DNA of 35,021 bases from Thermoguttaceae bacterium. Lineage in GTDB: Bacteria > Planctomycetota > Planctomycetia > Pirellulales > Thermoguttaceae. Shown piece by piece: positions 7,971 through 16,814 of this stretch. Both the position numbers and the translations under genes were made by a program. The notes below the pieces were generated by a model that searched no databases, was not told where the DNA came from, and saw only the letters and a list, made by a program, of their open reading frames with translations. Location: positions 1 to 35,021 of the forward strand of contig JAFSDX010000042.1 in the NCBI GenBank assembly GCA_017436025.1, read 5' to 3'. Within the stretch, counting starts at the first letter, position 1. Every line of letters starts with the position of its first letter.

Positions 7971-9041
7971 ATGTTACGCCCTTTTGAAAACCGTCGCGGT
8001 TTTACGCTTGTCGAATTATTGGTCGTTATCGCGATTATCGGCATTTTAATTGGACTTTTACTCCCCGCCGTGCAAGCGGCGCGCGAAGCGGCGCGTCGAA
8101 TGCAATGCGCTAACAACTTGAAACAATACGGTTTAGCCGTCCACAACTACGTCGGAACCAACGCCGACGCGTTCCCGCCGCTCGGCGACTCCTCCGCGAC
8201 CGTCTACTCGGTTCAAGCGCGCCTCTTCCCCTATATGGAAGCGGCGAACATCGCCAACTTAATCGATTATTCCCAACCGGTTTACAAAACAATTTCGCAC
8301 GGAACGCTCGGCATTCTCAACCACTTGGCCGACGCCGTTCAAGAAAACGCGTCGTTTCTCGCCTGCCCGAGCGACCCGCTCGCCGGAACCAAAATTACTT
8401 CCGACTTCAAAATTTTCGTCGACGCGGCAAACGCAACCGCCGAAACCGCCGAACTTTACCCGTCGAGCTACGTCGTTTGCACCGGCTCCGATTGCGCGAA
8501 AATCGGAACGAGAGTCGACGGCAAACTCGCCTCAAACGGCCTATTTTACTACGGCGCGAACCGCAAACTCGCCGCCGTCGTCGACGGAACAAGCGCGACG
8601 CTGATGTTCTCGGAAGCGGGAATCGGCCCCGGCGCGGGCGCGACGGTCTCCGGAACGGTCGACGAAGTCCGCAACTCGCCGGAAATCAAGCGCGTTATGC
8701 TCAAAATGTCAGCCTTTTCTAACTTTTCCGTCCAAACGCCGGCGGAAGTCGATTCGATTCAGCGCGGAATCGCCTCCCCGACTTGGCAAACGACGCGTTG
8801 CGGAACTTGGCTCTCCGGGTCGCCGAGCTACTCGACTTTCGGCGCCTTCCTCGCTCCGAACGCCCCGCAATTCAGCTGCAGCTATATGAATTACGGCTTT
8901 TACGCGGCGCGAAGTTACCACTCCGGCGGCGTTAACGCGTCGATGGCCGACGGAAGCGTCCGTTTCGTCGGCGACTCGGTCGACCTCGACGTTTGGCGCG
9001 CCGCCGCGACGGTCGCCGGGAACGAAAGCGAATCCCTTTAA
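7971..9041 (+). CDS. DUF1559 protein with prepilin-type N-terminus
   Basis: The protein has 356 residues. The N-terminus carries a short basic leader, then the prepilin cleavage/methylation site [13 protein letters not shown] and a hydrophobic helix, followed by the planctomycete hallmark [17 protein letters not shown]. The C-terminal DUF1559 signature is present as a His-Gly-Gly...[10 protein letters not shown] block near the end. DUF1559 proteins are pseudopilin-like, exported and probably assembled or displayed at the cell surface; their function is unknown. AAAGG lies 10 bp before the ATG. The gene sits under the operator-promoter set at 7665-7918 and precedes a secreted chelatase-like gene. 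It is clearly diverged from the 10797 and 12578 copies after the shared N-terminus, so it is not part of that recent duplication. Confidence 0.92.
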   Translation: MLRPFENRRGFTLVELLVVIAIIGILIGLLLPAVQAAREAARRMQCANNLKQYGLAVHNYVGTNADAFPPLGDSSATVYSVQARLFPYMEAANIANLIDYSQPVYKTISHGTLGILNHLADAVQENASFLACPSDPLAGTKITSDFKIFVDAANATAETAELYPSSYVVCTGSDCAKIGTRVDGKLASNGLFYYGANRKLAAVVDGTSATLMFSEAGIGPGAGATVSGTVDEVRNSPEIKRVMLKMSAFSNFSVQTPAEVDSIQRGIASPTWQTTRCGTWLSGSPSYSTFGAFLAPNAPQFSCSYMNYGFYAARSYHSGGVNASMADGSVRFVGDSVDLDVWRAAATVAGNESESL

Positions 9042-9085
9042 TCGCGTCGCGCCGTCGGCGCCGAAAAGTTAGTCGCTTCTTCAAA

Positions 9086-9120
9086 GTTAAGCGCGCGTTG
9101 CCAAATTAGTTGCGCTTAAC
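9086..9120. promoter_or_regulatory. inverted repeat GTTAAGCGC/GCGCTTAAC
   Basis: A perfect 9-bp inverted repeat (9086-9094 and 9112-9120) with a 17-bp centre lies between the DUF1559 and chelatase-like genes. GTTAG words flank it on both sides. No T-run follows, so it could be an operator, an mRNA-processing hairpin or a weak attenuator. I saw no separate promoter for the downstream gene. Confidence 0.45.
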
Positions 9121-9279
9121 GAAGTTAGAAACAGCCAACGCAAGCCGCCGTTCCTACCGCCGGCGCTTCGTTTGAAACTTAAACTGTTAATCCAACGCAA
9201 GCGTTCGCCGCGCCGCGCTTTAACGCCCCGACTGCGCTCGCTTCGCCAATATTTTCACCGCCAAAGAAAGGTTAGTCCA

Positions 9280-10242
9280 ATGAAACTTTGTTTGCCGAAA
9301 CTTACTCTCGCCCTCGCCGCCCTCGCTTCCTGCTTCGTCGTCGGAGCGTCGCCGGTCGCCGCGCATTCGCCCCAAAAATCCGCCGACGCGGCGACTCCGG
9401 CGGTCGAACTCGTCCCGCGCGGCGAAAAGACGGCGCTTCTCCTTATTTTTCACGGTTCCCCGTCGCCGAGTTGGCCGAAATTCACCGGTAAAATCGTCGA
9501 CCGCGTTCGGGCGCTGAACGAGAAAAACCCCGTTTTCGCCGTCGTCGAAGGCGCGCAAATGGAGTTTAGCAAGGCGCCGAACGATATTGCGTCCGCTTAT
9601 AAACGCATTGAGGAAGCGACTTGCGACGCGGTCGTCGCCGTTCCGGTCTTCATTTACCCGACGAGCCACGTTCAGTTCGACGTCGCGGCGATCCTCGGAA
9701 TTTACGCCTCCGCCGAAACGCGGGCCGCGTTGGCCGACGAAGGAATCGCGGTCGTTCGCTCGAAACTCCCGACCGTCGCGACGCCAACGCTTGCCTCCGG
9801 CGACCTGCTGAAAAACTTCGTCGTCGCCGAAGCGCGGTCGATTTCCAAGTCGCCGAAAAACGAACGCCTCCTCGTAATCGCCCACGGCGACGAAGGTTAC
9901 GCCGGTCTCGTCGACGCGCTCAACGAAGACGCGCTCCAAGCGGCGGCGCGGCTCGGGTTCGATCGCGTCGACGCGGCGTTCTGCGGAATCGGCCAAACGT
10001 TCGCCGAAAACGTCAAACCGATCGTCGAAGCGAACGACCGCGACGGCAAAAAGACGCTGATCGTCGCGATTTACGTCGCTTCGTCGGCGGAAAGTTTCGT
10101 CGCTCGCTTGCAAAAGGGGGAAAACGCCGCGAAAAATTCGCTCGAAGGCTTGAATTACGAATGCTCGAAGGGCGCGCTCGGCGACTTCGACGAAACCGCG
10201 CCTTGGATTTTTGAACTCGGCCGCGAAGCCTCGCTTTTCTAA
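9280..10242 (+). CDS. secreted CbiX/SirB-like tetrapyrrole chelatase-family protein
   Basis: The 320-residue protein starts at the ATG at 9280, preceded by AAAGAAAGG 8 bp upstream; a longer in-frame TTG start has no such site and would hide the signal peptide. Residues 1-28 form a signal peptide (cleavage near VAA-HS). The mature part has two chelatase lobes. The first has LLLIFHGSPS with H58 and PTSHVQFD with H130, spaced like the metal-binding histidines of SirB/CbiX. The second repeats the fold with LLVIAHGDEGY (H202). Family members insert Co or Fe into sirohydrochlorin-type tetrapyrroles in the cytoplasm; an exported form suggests heme/tetrapyrrole or metal handling outside the cytoplasm. 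Neighbouring operators resembling iron boxes agree, but activity is inference. A strong terminator follows. Confidence 0.75.
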   Translation: MKLCLPKLTLALAALASCFVVGASPVAAHSPQKSADAATPAVELVPRGEKTALLLIFHGSPSPSWPKFTGKIVDRVRALNEKNPVFAVVEGAQMEFSKAPNDIASAYKRIEEATCDAVVAVPVFIYPTSHVQFDVAAILGIYASAETRAALADEGIAVVRSKLPTVATPTLASGDLLKNFVVAEARSISKSPKNERLLVIAHGDEGYAGLVDALNEDALQAAARLGFDRVDAAFCGIGQTFAENVKPIVEANDRDGKKTLIVAIYVASSAESFVARLQKGENAAKNSLEGLNYECSKGALGDFDETAPWIFELGREASLF

Positions 10243-10262
10243 GTCGGCAAAAGGCGTTTCTC

Positions 10263-10303
10263 GGCGCCGCGTTAGCTCGGTCGCGACGCGGCGCCGTTTT
10301 TGC
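10263..10303 (+). terminator. rho-independent terminator of the chelatase-like gene
   Basis: GGCGCCGCGT (10263-10272) pairs perfectly with ACGCGGCGCC (10286-10295), followed by TTTT and then a further T-run. It starts 21 bp after the stop codon. Confidence 0.88.
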
Positions 10304-10352
10304 GTTTTTTCGTTCTCGTCTTTCGAACCGATTTCGCCCTTATTAATATATT

Positions 10353-10548
10353 GTCAAAAACGCGGTCGTCGCGGCGGCTGAGTTCCGGCGGAATTCGGTT
10401 TCCCAACGCTTCACGACGTCGACCGCGACGACCTCGCCCAAATAACGCGACTCGGGCGTTCAACCGAGCGACGACAGACGCTTAACGCAACGTTATTCAG
10501 CCTTAGCGCCGATTTTCCTTTTTTTAGCGCGGAAGTCGGCGTTTTTTT
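10353..10548 (+). ncRNA. candidate structured non-coding RNA with own terminator
   Basis: Between two terminators, with no gene, lies a compact set of nested inverted repeats. A perfect 11-bp helix pairs 10364-10374 (GGTCGTCGCGG) with 10423-10433. Inside it a 7-bp hairpin pairs 10380-10386 with 10390-10396 around the loop GGC. A 5-bp hairpin pairs 10451-10455 with 10464-10468. A terminator-like stem (10507-10512 with 10536-10541) and seven T residues end it. An AT-rich TATTAATATATT element just upstream (10341-10352) may be the -10 box, but the -35 is unclear. I recognise no known family (not tRNA, tmRNA, RNase P or SRP); 6S RNA is possible in size only. Confidence 0.45.
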
Positions 10549-10580
10549 ACGTCTCCGCTTTTAAGGGACGCTCCGTTTCT

Positions 10581-10612
10581 CGACAATTTTATCCAAAAAA
10601 GCAAAATTGTCG
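10581..10612. promoter_or_regulatory. perfect 10-bp inverted repeat upstream of promoter
   Basis: CGACAATTTT (10581-10590) and AAAATTGTCG (10603-10612) form a perfect inverted repeat around a 12-bp A-rich centre. A seven-A tract and then the -35 box of the second DUF1559 gene follow. It may be a protein-binding operator or UP-like element; a terminator is unlikely because A, not T, follows on the + strand. Confidence 0.5.
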
Positions 10613-10622
10613 AAAAAAATTC

Positions 10623-10651
10623 TTGACTTTGCTTTCCGCGTCGGTTAAAAT
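10623..10651 (+). promoter_or_regulatory. promoter of the second DUF1559 gene
   Basis: TTGACT (10623-10628) and TAAAAT (10646-10651) are 17 bp apart. An A-tract lies immediately upstream. The predicted leader to the Shine-Dalgarno-supported ATG at 10775 is about 115 nt. Confidence 0.65.
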
Positions 10652-10796
10652 CGACGCAACGCAAACGCGAAGGACGGCGGCTCGCGATTTTTCGCCGTTT
10701 CGCTTCCGTTCCAAAGCGTTCCAGATTTTGCGACTTTATTTATCCGCGTCCCGTTTTTAGTAAAAGGCAACAAAATGACTTGCAATTTTTATCAAA

Positions 10797-11837
10797 ATGT
10801 CAAGATGGGGGGGGGGGGGCAATCTGCGTAAAGCAGGTTTTACCCTCGTCGAACTTCTCGTCGTTATCGCCATCATCGGTATTTTGATCGGTTTGCTTCT
10901 CCCGGCGGTTCAAGCGGCCCGCGAAGCCGCGCGTCGGATGCAATGCACGAACAACATGAAGCAAATCGGCTTGGCGATGCACAGCTATCACGACACGCAC
11001 AACTGCTTCCCGCCGGGGAACACCTTCTTCAACGGCCAAAACGGAACCGACCTCCGCGGCACCGGCAAAGGTTGCGAAGCGGGGGGCGTCTACCACGGGA
11101 TGATGGGTTGGGCCGCGTTCGTCCTGCCGTTTATGGAACAAAACGCGCTCTACGAACAAATCGACTTCACCAAACGCGCCTACGCCAGCTACGTCGAACT
11201 CGGCAACTACGGCCACGAAAACGGCGGAACCTGCGGCGACGAAGCGAATAAAGAAGCCGGTTCGAACTGTCCGTCTTACCTCTCTTGCCCGTCTTGCCCG
11301 CAATCCGGTTTGAAAGGTTCGCAAAAAGACTACTGCGTCAACGGCGGCGCCGAACTCCCGGAACGCACCTCGACCGACTCTTACGCCCCGACCAAAGCCG
11401 CGAACAACGCCCGCGCTCCGCACTTCGGCCTCTTTTGGCAAAACAGCGGCCTCGGGATGCAATCGATCACCGACGGCACGTCGCACACCTTCCTTTCGCT
11501 CGAACTTTCCAGCGTTACCCTCCCGAACGCGACGAAGCAAAGCAAAGGCGCGAACCCGTTCATTTTGGTCGGCCACTGGTCGGAAGGCTACGGTATCTTC
11601 ACGCACCACAGCGTTATGAACATTCCGCCGAACTGCATGACCTACCACGAAACGACCCGCACGCCGCGCTCCTTCCACGCCGGCGGGATGAACGCGACCC
11701 TCGCCGACGGCAGCGTCCGTTTCCTCTCGGAAACCTGCAACCTCCACGTCTATATGGCGACCTTCACCCGCGCCAACGCCGGTTCGAAACAAGGTCTCGG
11801 CGACCTTCAAGCGGGCGGCGGCGAAGCGCTCTTCTAA
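10797..11837 (+). CDS. DUF1559 prepilin-like protein with poly-G tract at the start
   Basis: As given, the open frame starts at the ATG at 10797 and encodes 346 residues: [14 protein letters not shown], then the prepilin motif [31 protein letters not shown] and a C-terminal DUF1559 block ([16 protein letters not shown]). The 10797 ATG has no Shine-Dalgarno. The ATG at 10775 does (AAAAGG, AGG 7 bp upstream), but in this sequence it is out of frame and reads into a stop soon after. A run of 13 G (10807-10819) lies between; 12 G would fuse the 10775 start in frame, giving a 353-residue protein beginning [15 protein letters not shown]. So expression may depend on tract length, or one G is a sequencing error. 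The middle region is Cys-rich. The body is closely similar to the decayed copy at 12578-13607, so the two are tandem duplicates. Confidence 0.9.
   Translation: MSRWGGGGNLRKAGFTLVELLVVIAIIGILIGLLLPAVQAAREAARRMQCTNNMKQIGLAMHSYHDTHNCFPPGNTFFNGQNGTDLRGTGKGCEAGGVYHGMMGWAAFVLPFMEQNALYEQIDFTKRAYASYVELGNYGHENGGTCGDEANKEAGSNCPSYLSCPSCPQSGLKGSQKDYCVNGGAELPERTSTDSYAPTKAANNARAPHFGLFWQNSGLGMQSITDGTSHTFLSLELSSVTLPNATKQSKGANPFILVGHWSEGYGIFTHHSVMNIPPNCMTYHETTRTPRSFHAGGMNATLADGSVRFLSETCNLHVYMATFTRANAGSKQGLGDLQAGGGEALF
10807..10819 (+). repeat. 13-G homopolymer within the DUF1559 start region
   Basis: Thirteen consecutive G residues are present directly after an ATG that is in frame with the Shine-Dalgarno-supported start at 10775. 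Tracts of this length are prone to slipped-strand mispairing in vivo and also to sequencing length error. Twelve G would join the 10775 start to the DUF1559 frame. Confidence 0.95.
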
Positions 11838-11982
11838 TCGACGCTTCCCCAACGTTTGCCCTCGCGCGGTTCCGCTCGAACGCTTCGTTTTTCGCGGAGC
11901 GTTCGAACGCCGCGCTTCCCCCCGCGTTTTTTTCGCCGTCAATATTAATTAATAATGAATAATCGAAAGAAAGCGAAAAGAT

Positions 11983-12393
11983 ATGAATCGCCGCGTTTTT
12001 TTAGCGTCCCTCGCGTCCGCCGCCGTCGTCGCCGTTAGCGGTTGCGGCCCGAAAGCCCCTTACGAACTCGTTCCGATTTCCGGCGTCGCGACCTACCAAG
12101 GGAAACCGATCCCGACCGGGTTCCGCGTCGAATTCGAACCGACCGACGGCAGCCGCCCGAGTTTCGGCAATATCCAAGAAGGCGGCAAGTTCGAAGTCGT
12201 TCACACCGCCTCGCAAAAAGGCGTCAAAGCCGGGCCGTGCAAGGTCAAAATCTATTGGAACGGCAACCCCGAAACCGACCCGGTTCCGGAAGAGTTCGCC
12301 GAAATGATGAGCAAGTACGGCATGACCGGTTCCGACGTTAAAGAAGTCGAAATCAAGAAAAAAGACAACAATTTCAAACTCGACCTCGAATAA
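11983..12393 (+). CDS. small lipoprotein, DUF1559-associated, Ig/transthyretin-like
   Basis: The 136-residue protein has a lipoprotein signal: MNRRVFLAS, a hydrophobic stretch and lipobox VSGC with C21 as the lipidated cysteine. The mature part resembles a small beta-sandwich domain: ISGVATYQGKPIPTG is the usual start of planctomycete carboxypeptidase-regulatory/transthyretin-like lipoproteins, with a later strand CKVKIYWNG. Such genes very commonly follow DUF1559 genes, and this one lies 145 bp downstream of one. The C-terminus is Lys-rich (VKEVEIKKKDNNFKLDLE). The ATG is preceded only by a weak AAAAGA/GAAAG purine run. Its role is unknown; it may anchor or assist the pseudopilin-like partner. 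Confidence 0.8.
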   Translation: MNRRVFLASLASAAVVAVSGCGPKAPYELVPISGVATYQGKPIPTGFRVEFEPTDGSRPSFGNIQEGGKFEVVHTASQKGVKAGPCKVKIYWNGNPETDPVPEEFAEMMSKYGMTGSDVKEVEIKKKDNNFKLDLE

Positions 12394-12577
12394 CCCCCCT
12401 TCCTTAGCGCGTCGAGCGGCGTTTTGCTCCGTTCGACGTTTTCTCCGCTTTTTTCCGAACGCGACTTGAATAGCGTCGCGTTCGGTCTTGGCGTCGCGTC
12501 CGAACGTCGCCCGTTGTAATCGGCGCGCCCCGCATTTTACCATTTTCCCCCAATTTGAGTTTCACCAAGGCAATTTA

Positions 12578-13607
12578 ACGAGCGTTAACTCGCGCCGAAA
12601 CGGTTTTACTCTCGTCGAACTTTTGGTCGTCGTCGCTATCGTCGGTATTTTGATCGGTTTGCTCCTTCCGGCGGTTCAAGCGGCCCGCGAAGCCGCGCGT
12701 CGTATGCAATGCGCAAACAATATGAAACCAATCGGCTTGGCGACGCCAACTATCGCGACGCGCGCAACTGCTTCCCCCCGGGAAACACCTTCTTTAACGG
12801 CGCCAACGGAACCGACCTCCGCGGCTCCGGCAAAGAATGCGAAGCGGGCGGCGTCTACTGCGGTACGACGGGCTGGGCGGCGTTCGTTCTTCCGCTTATG
12901 GAACAAAACGCGCTTTACGAACAAATCGACTTCACGAAGCGCGCCTACGCGAACTACTGCGTTCACGCCAACGCTTACGGGCGCTCCTCGGGAACCGAAT
13001 GCGGCGACGTCGCTAACAAAGAAGCCGGGACGCGCGCTCCGGCCGCGCTGTCCTGCCCGTCTTGCCCGCAAACCGCCGCCAAAGGCACGCAAAAAGACTA
13101 CTGCGTCAACGGCGGCGCCGAACTTCCGGAACGCGCCTCGACCGACGGTTACGCGCCGATTCAAGCCAACATCGACAACCAACGCGGCCCGTTCATCGGA
13201 CTCTTCTGGGCGAACAGCGGTTGCGGCATGCAATCGATCGCCGACGGCGCCTCGCACACCTTCCTCGCGATGGAACTGTCGAGCGTTACCCTCCCGAACG
13301 CGACGAAAGTCGGCGACTCGGCCAACCCGTTTATTTTGGTCGGGCGCTGGTCGGACGGTTACGGCGTCTTCACGCGCAGCGGCGCGACGGACATTCCGCT
13401 CAACCGCCTCGCCTACCGCGTCGACGACGCGCGCCGCGTTCCTTCCACGTCGGCGGCATGAACGCGACCCTCGCCGACGGCGGCGTCCGTTTCGTTTCGG
13501 AAACCTGCAACCTGCGCGCTTATCAAGCGACCTTCTCCCGCGCCGGCGCCGGCGGCGTCCACGGTCAAGGCGGCGCGAACGCGGACGGCGGCGAAGCCCT
13601 CTTCTAA
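12578..13607 (+). pseudogene. decayed tandem copy of the DUF1559 gene
   Basis: Three frames must be joined to recover a complete DUF1559 protein that closely follows the gene at 10797-11837. The position matching the ATG of that gene is ACG (12578-12580), with the same AAGG-7-bp spacing, so the start codon seems lost. The first frame carries the prepilin motif and [10 protein letters not shown]. By comparison with the intact copy, one base is missing near 12745-12750, after which the second frame gives [12 protein letters not shown] to AYRVDDARR. Another base is missing near 13427-13438, after which the third frame gives [18 protein letters not shown] and the GGEALF end. Two single-base losses and a start change indicate genuine decay, though assembly errors could contribute. 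Confidence 0.8.
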
Positions 13608-14417
13608 TCGACGCGAGTTCTCTCGCCTTGAACCTTAGCGCGACGTTTGCGACTCGGTTGGAAGCCGTTTCAAGCGTCGCGCTTCCGTTTTTCTTGTTTC
13701 GCGTTTCCCTTTTTCGCCGTTCAAGAATTAAGGAAAAAACGTCGACCCGGCGTTTCGCGTCGGGCGGTCTTCTTCTCCGCTCGACGTTTTCTCGCCGTCT
13801 CCCCCTTCTTTACCGCTTCGCCCATTTCCCCCGTTTTGCCGCGCCTGCCAATTTTGCGCGATCGTTGCATTTTCACCGTCCGTTTTTTCGTCAAATTAGT
13901 CAAAAAACGCGTTCGTTCGACGTCGCCGCCTGCCAAAATGACGCGAAACGACCGCCGCCGCGTTCGCGTTTGCGCCGCCGATTAAGTTTTTCTCGCTTAA
14001 AAAATGTCGCCGACGCCAAAAATTCGCCCAAAATTCGCGAAAATTTCAAAAAAAGGGGCGTTTTTTCCAATTTTCTCGCGTACAAACGAAAAGAAAGCGA
14101 CTTTTGGCGCCGCGTTTGCGTAATATTTAAGCAAACGACGGCGCGGCGAAACGTTGACGACGCTCGCCGACCGTTCGCGCTGAAAAAACGGCGCGACGCT
14201 CCGCCGTCGAACGTTTTTAACCTATAACGTTTACGTCGAGTTTTCCGCTCGTCCGCCCTTTCGCGGCGACGTTTGGCGGTTTTTAGTCGCCTCCTTTTTC
14301 GCGAAAACTCGACGAACGCCCGAACTTTGCGGCGCCGATCGCTCGGTTCCGCGTCGCGTTCCGTTTTCGTCGACCGACGAGGGCGCGACGTTGCAAACAC
14401 CCCCTAAGGAGTTCCCA
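13608..14417. other. gene-free stretch upstream of groES
   Basis: About 810 bp without a supportable gene. Open frames are Arg/Phe-rich and lack ribosome sites. A possible -10 (TATAAC, 14223-14228) has no -35 at a proper distance. No CIRCE repeat (TTAGCACTC-N9-GAGTGCTAA) for HrcA is visible ahead of groES, so heat-shock control would use another system. Confidence 0.6.
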
Positions 14418-14753
14418 ATGGCCAAGAAAAAGTGCGGCGAAGCCGCGACGGAAAAATGCTGCGGTATGAAATTGCAACCTCTCGGCGATCGCGTCGTCGT
14501 TCGTCGCGACGAAGCCGAAGCGCAAACCGCCGGCGGCCTTTACCTTCCGGAAACCGCGAAAGATAAACCGGCGCGCGGCGTCGTCGTCAGCATCGGCGAC
14601 GGTCGCGTTCTCGAAAACGGCGAACGCAGCCAATTCACCGTCAAGGAAGGCGACCGCGTCCTCTTCCTGTCTTACGCCGGCGAAGATTTCAAATTCGGCG
14701 AAGACGAATTCCTCCTGATGCGCGAAAGCGACATTTTGGCGATCATTTCCTGA
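14418..14753 (+). CDS. groES: GroES co-chaperonin with Cys-containing N-terminal extension
   Basis: The 111-residue protein matches Cpn10: MKLQPLGDRVVVRRDEAE, the mobile loop GGLYLPETAKDKPARG that docks to GroEL, IGDGRVLENG, and the end FLLMRESDILAI. It caps the GroEL ring to enclose substrates. AAGGAG lies 7 bp before the ATG at 14418. This start gives a 16-residue N-terminal extension (MAKKKCGEAATEKCCG) ahead of the normal GroES start, with C6, C14 and C15. The internal ATG at 14466 that would give a standard GroES has no Shine-Dalgarno, so the extension is probably real. groEL follows 174 bp downstream on the same strand. No CIRCE element is visible. Confidence 0.95.
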   Translation: MAKKKCGEAATEKCCGMKLQPLGDRVVVRRDEAEAQTAGGLYLPETAKDKPARGVVVSIGDGRVLENGERSQFTVKEGDRVLFLSYAGEDFKFGEDEFLLMRESDILAIIS

Positions 14754-14813
14754 TCGTCGAGCGTTTTGCGCGCCGTCGACGGCGGTTAGCCGGTCGACTT
14801 TTGCCGACGTTAA

Positions 14814-16550
<1,737 letters not shown>

Positions 16551-16637
16551 TCGCCGATTAGCCGCTTAACCTGCGAACGCGCCGTTTCGGCAATCCGCAA
16601 ACGCCGCGTTCGCAACGCTTAACGCGTTTTTATTTTT

Positions 16638-16684
16638 AAACGTTCTCGAACGCGACGTTTTGACGCGTTCGAGAACGTTTTTTT
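16638..16684 (+). terminator. strong rho-independent terminator of groES-groEL
   Basis: AAACGTTCTCGAACGCG (16638-16654) and CGCGTTCGAGAACGTTT (16664-16680) form a perfect 17-bp stem with a 9-nt loop, followed by a T-run to 16684. Confidence 0.95.
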
Positions 16685-16814
16685 ACGTCCGCGTCGTCTC
16701 TCTTTTCTTCCCCTCTCTTGCCTCTTGCGACGCCTCTTAGCGCGTCGCGTTTGACGCGCCGTCAAATGGACGCGCCAAGCGCGACGTCTTACTTGTCGAC
16801 AGGTTGTCGTCCCG

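Noticed and set aside
9042..9279. Cobalamin riboswitch ahead of the chelatase-like gene
   Set aside because: No B12-box (GCCACTG-like) or matching stems; only the 9-bp inverted repeat is present.
9172..9279. Longer N-terminus of the chelatase-like protein from a TTG at 9172
   Set aside because: No Shine-Dalgarno, and it would bury the signal peptide; the ATG at 9280 has AAAGAAAGG at 8 bp.
13647..14400. Several long open frames on both strands before groES
   Set aside because: Arg/Phe/Ser-rich composition, no ribosome sites and no recognisable motifs; they look like non-coding frames in a codon-biased genome.
14200..14417. CIRCE/HrcA heat-shock operator before groES
   Set aside because: No TTAGCACTC-N9-GAGTGCTAA or close variant was found.
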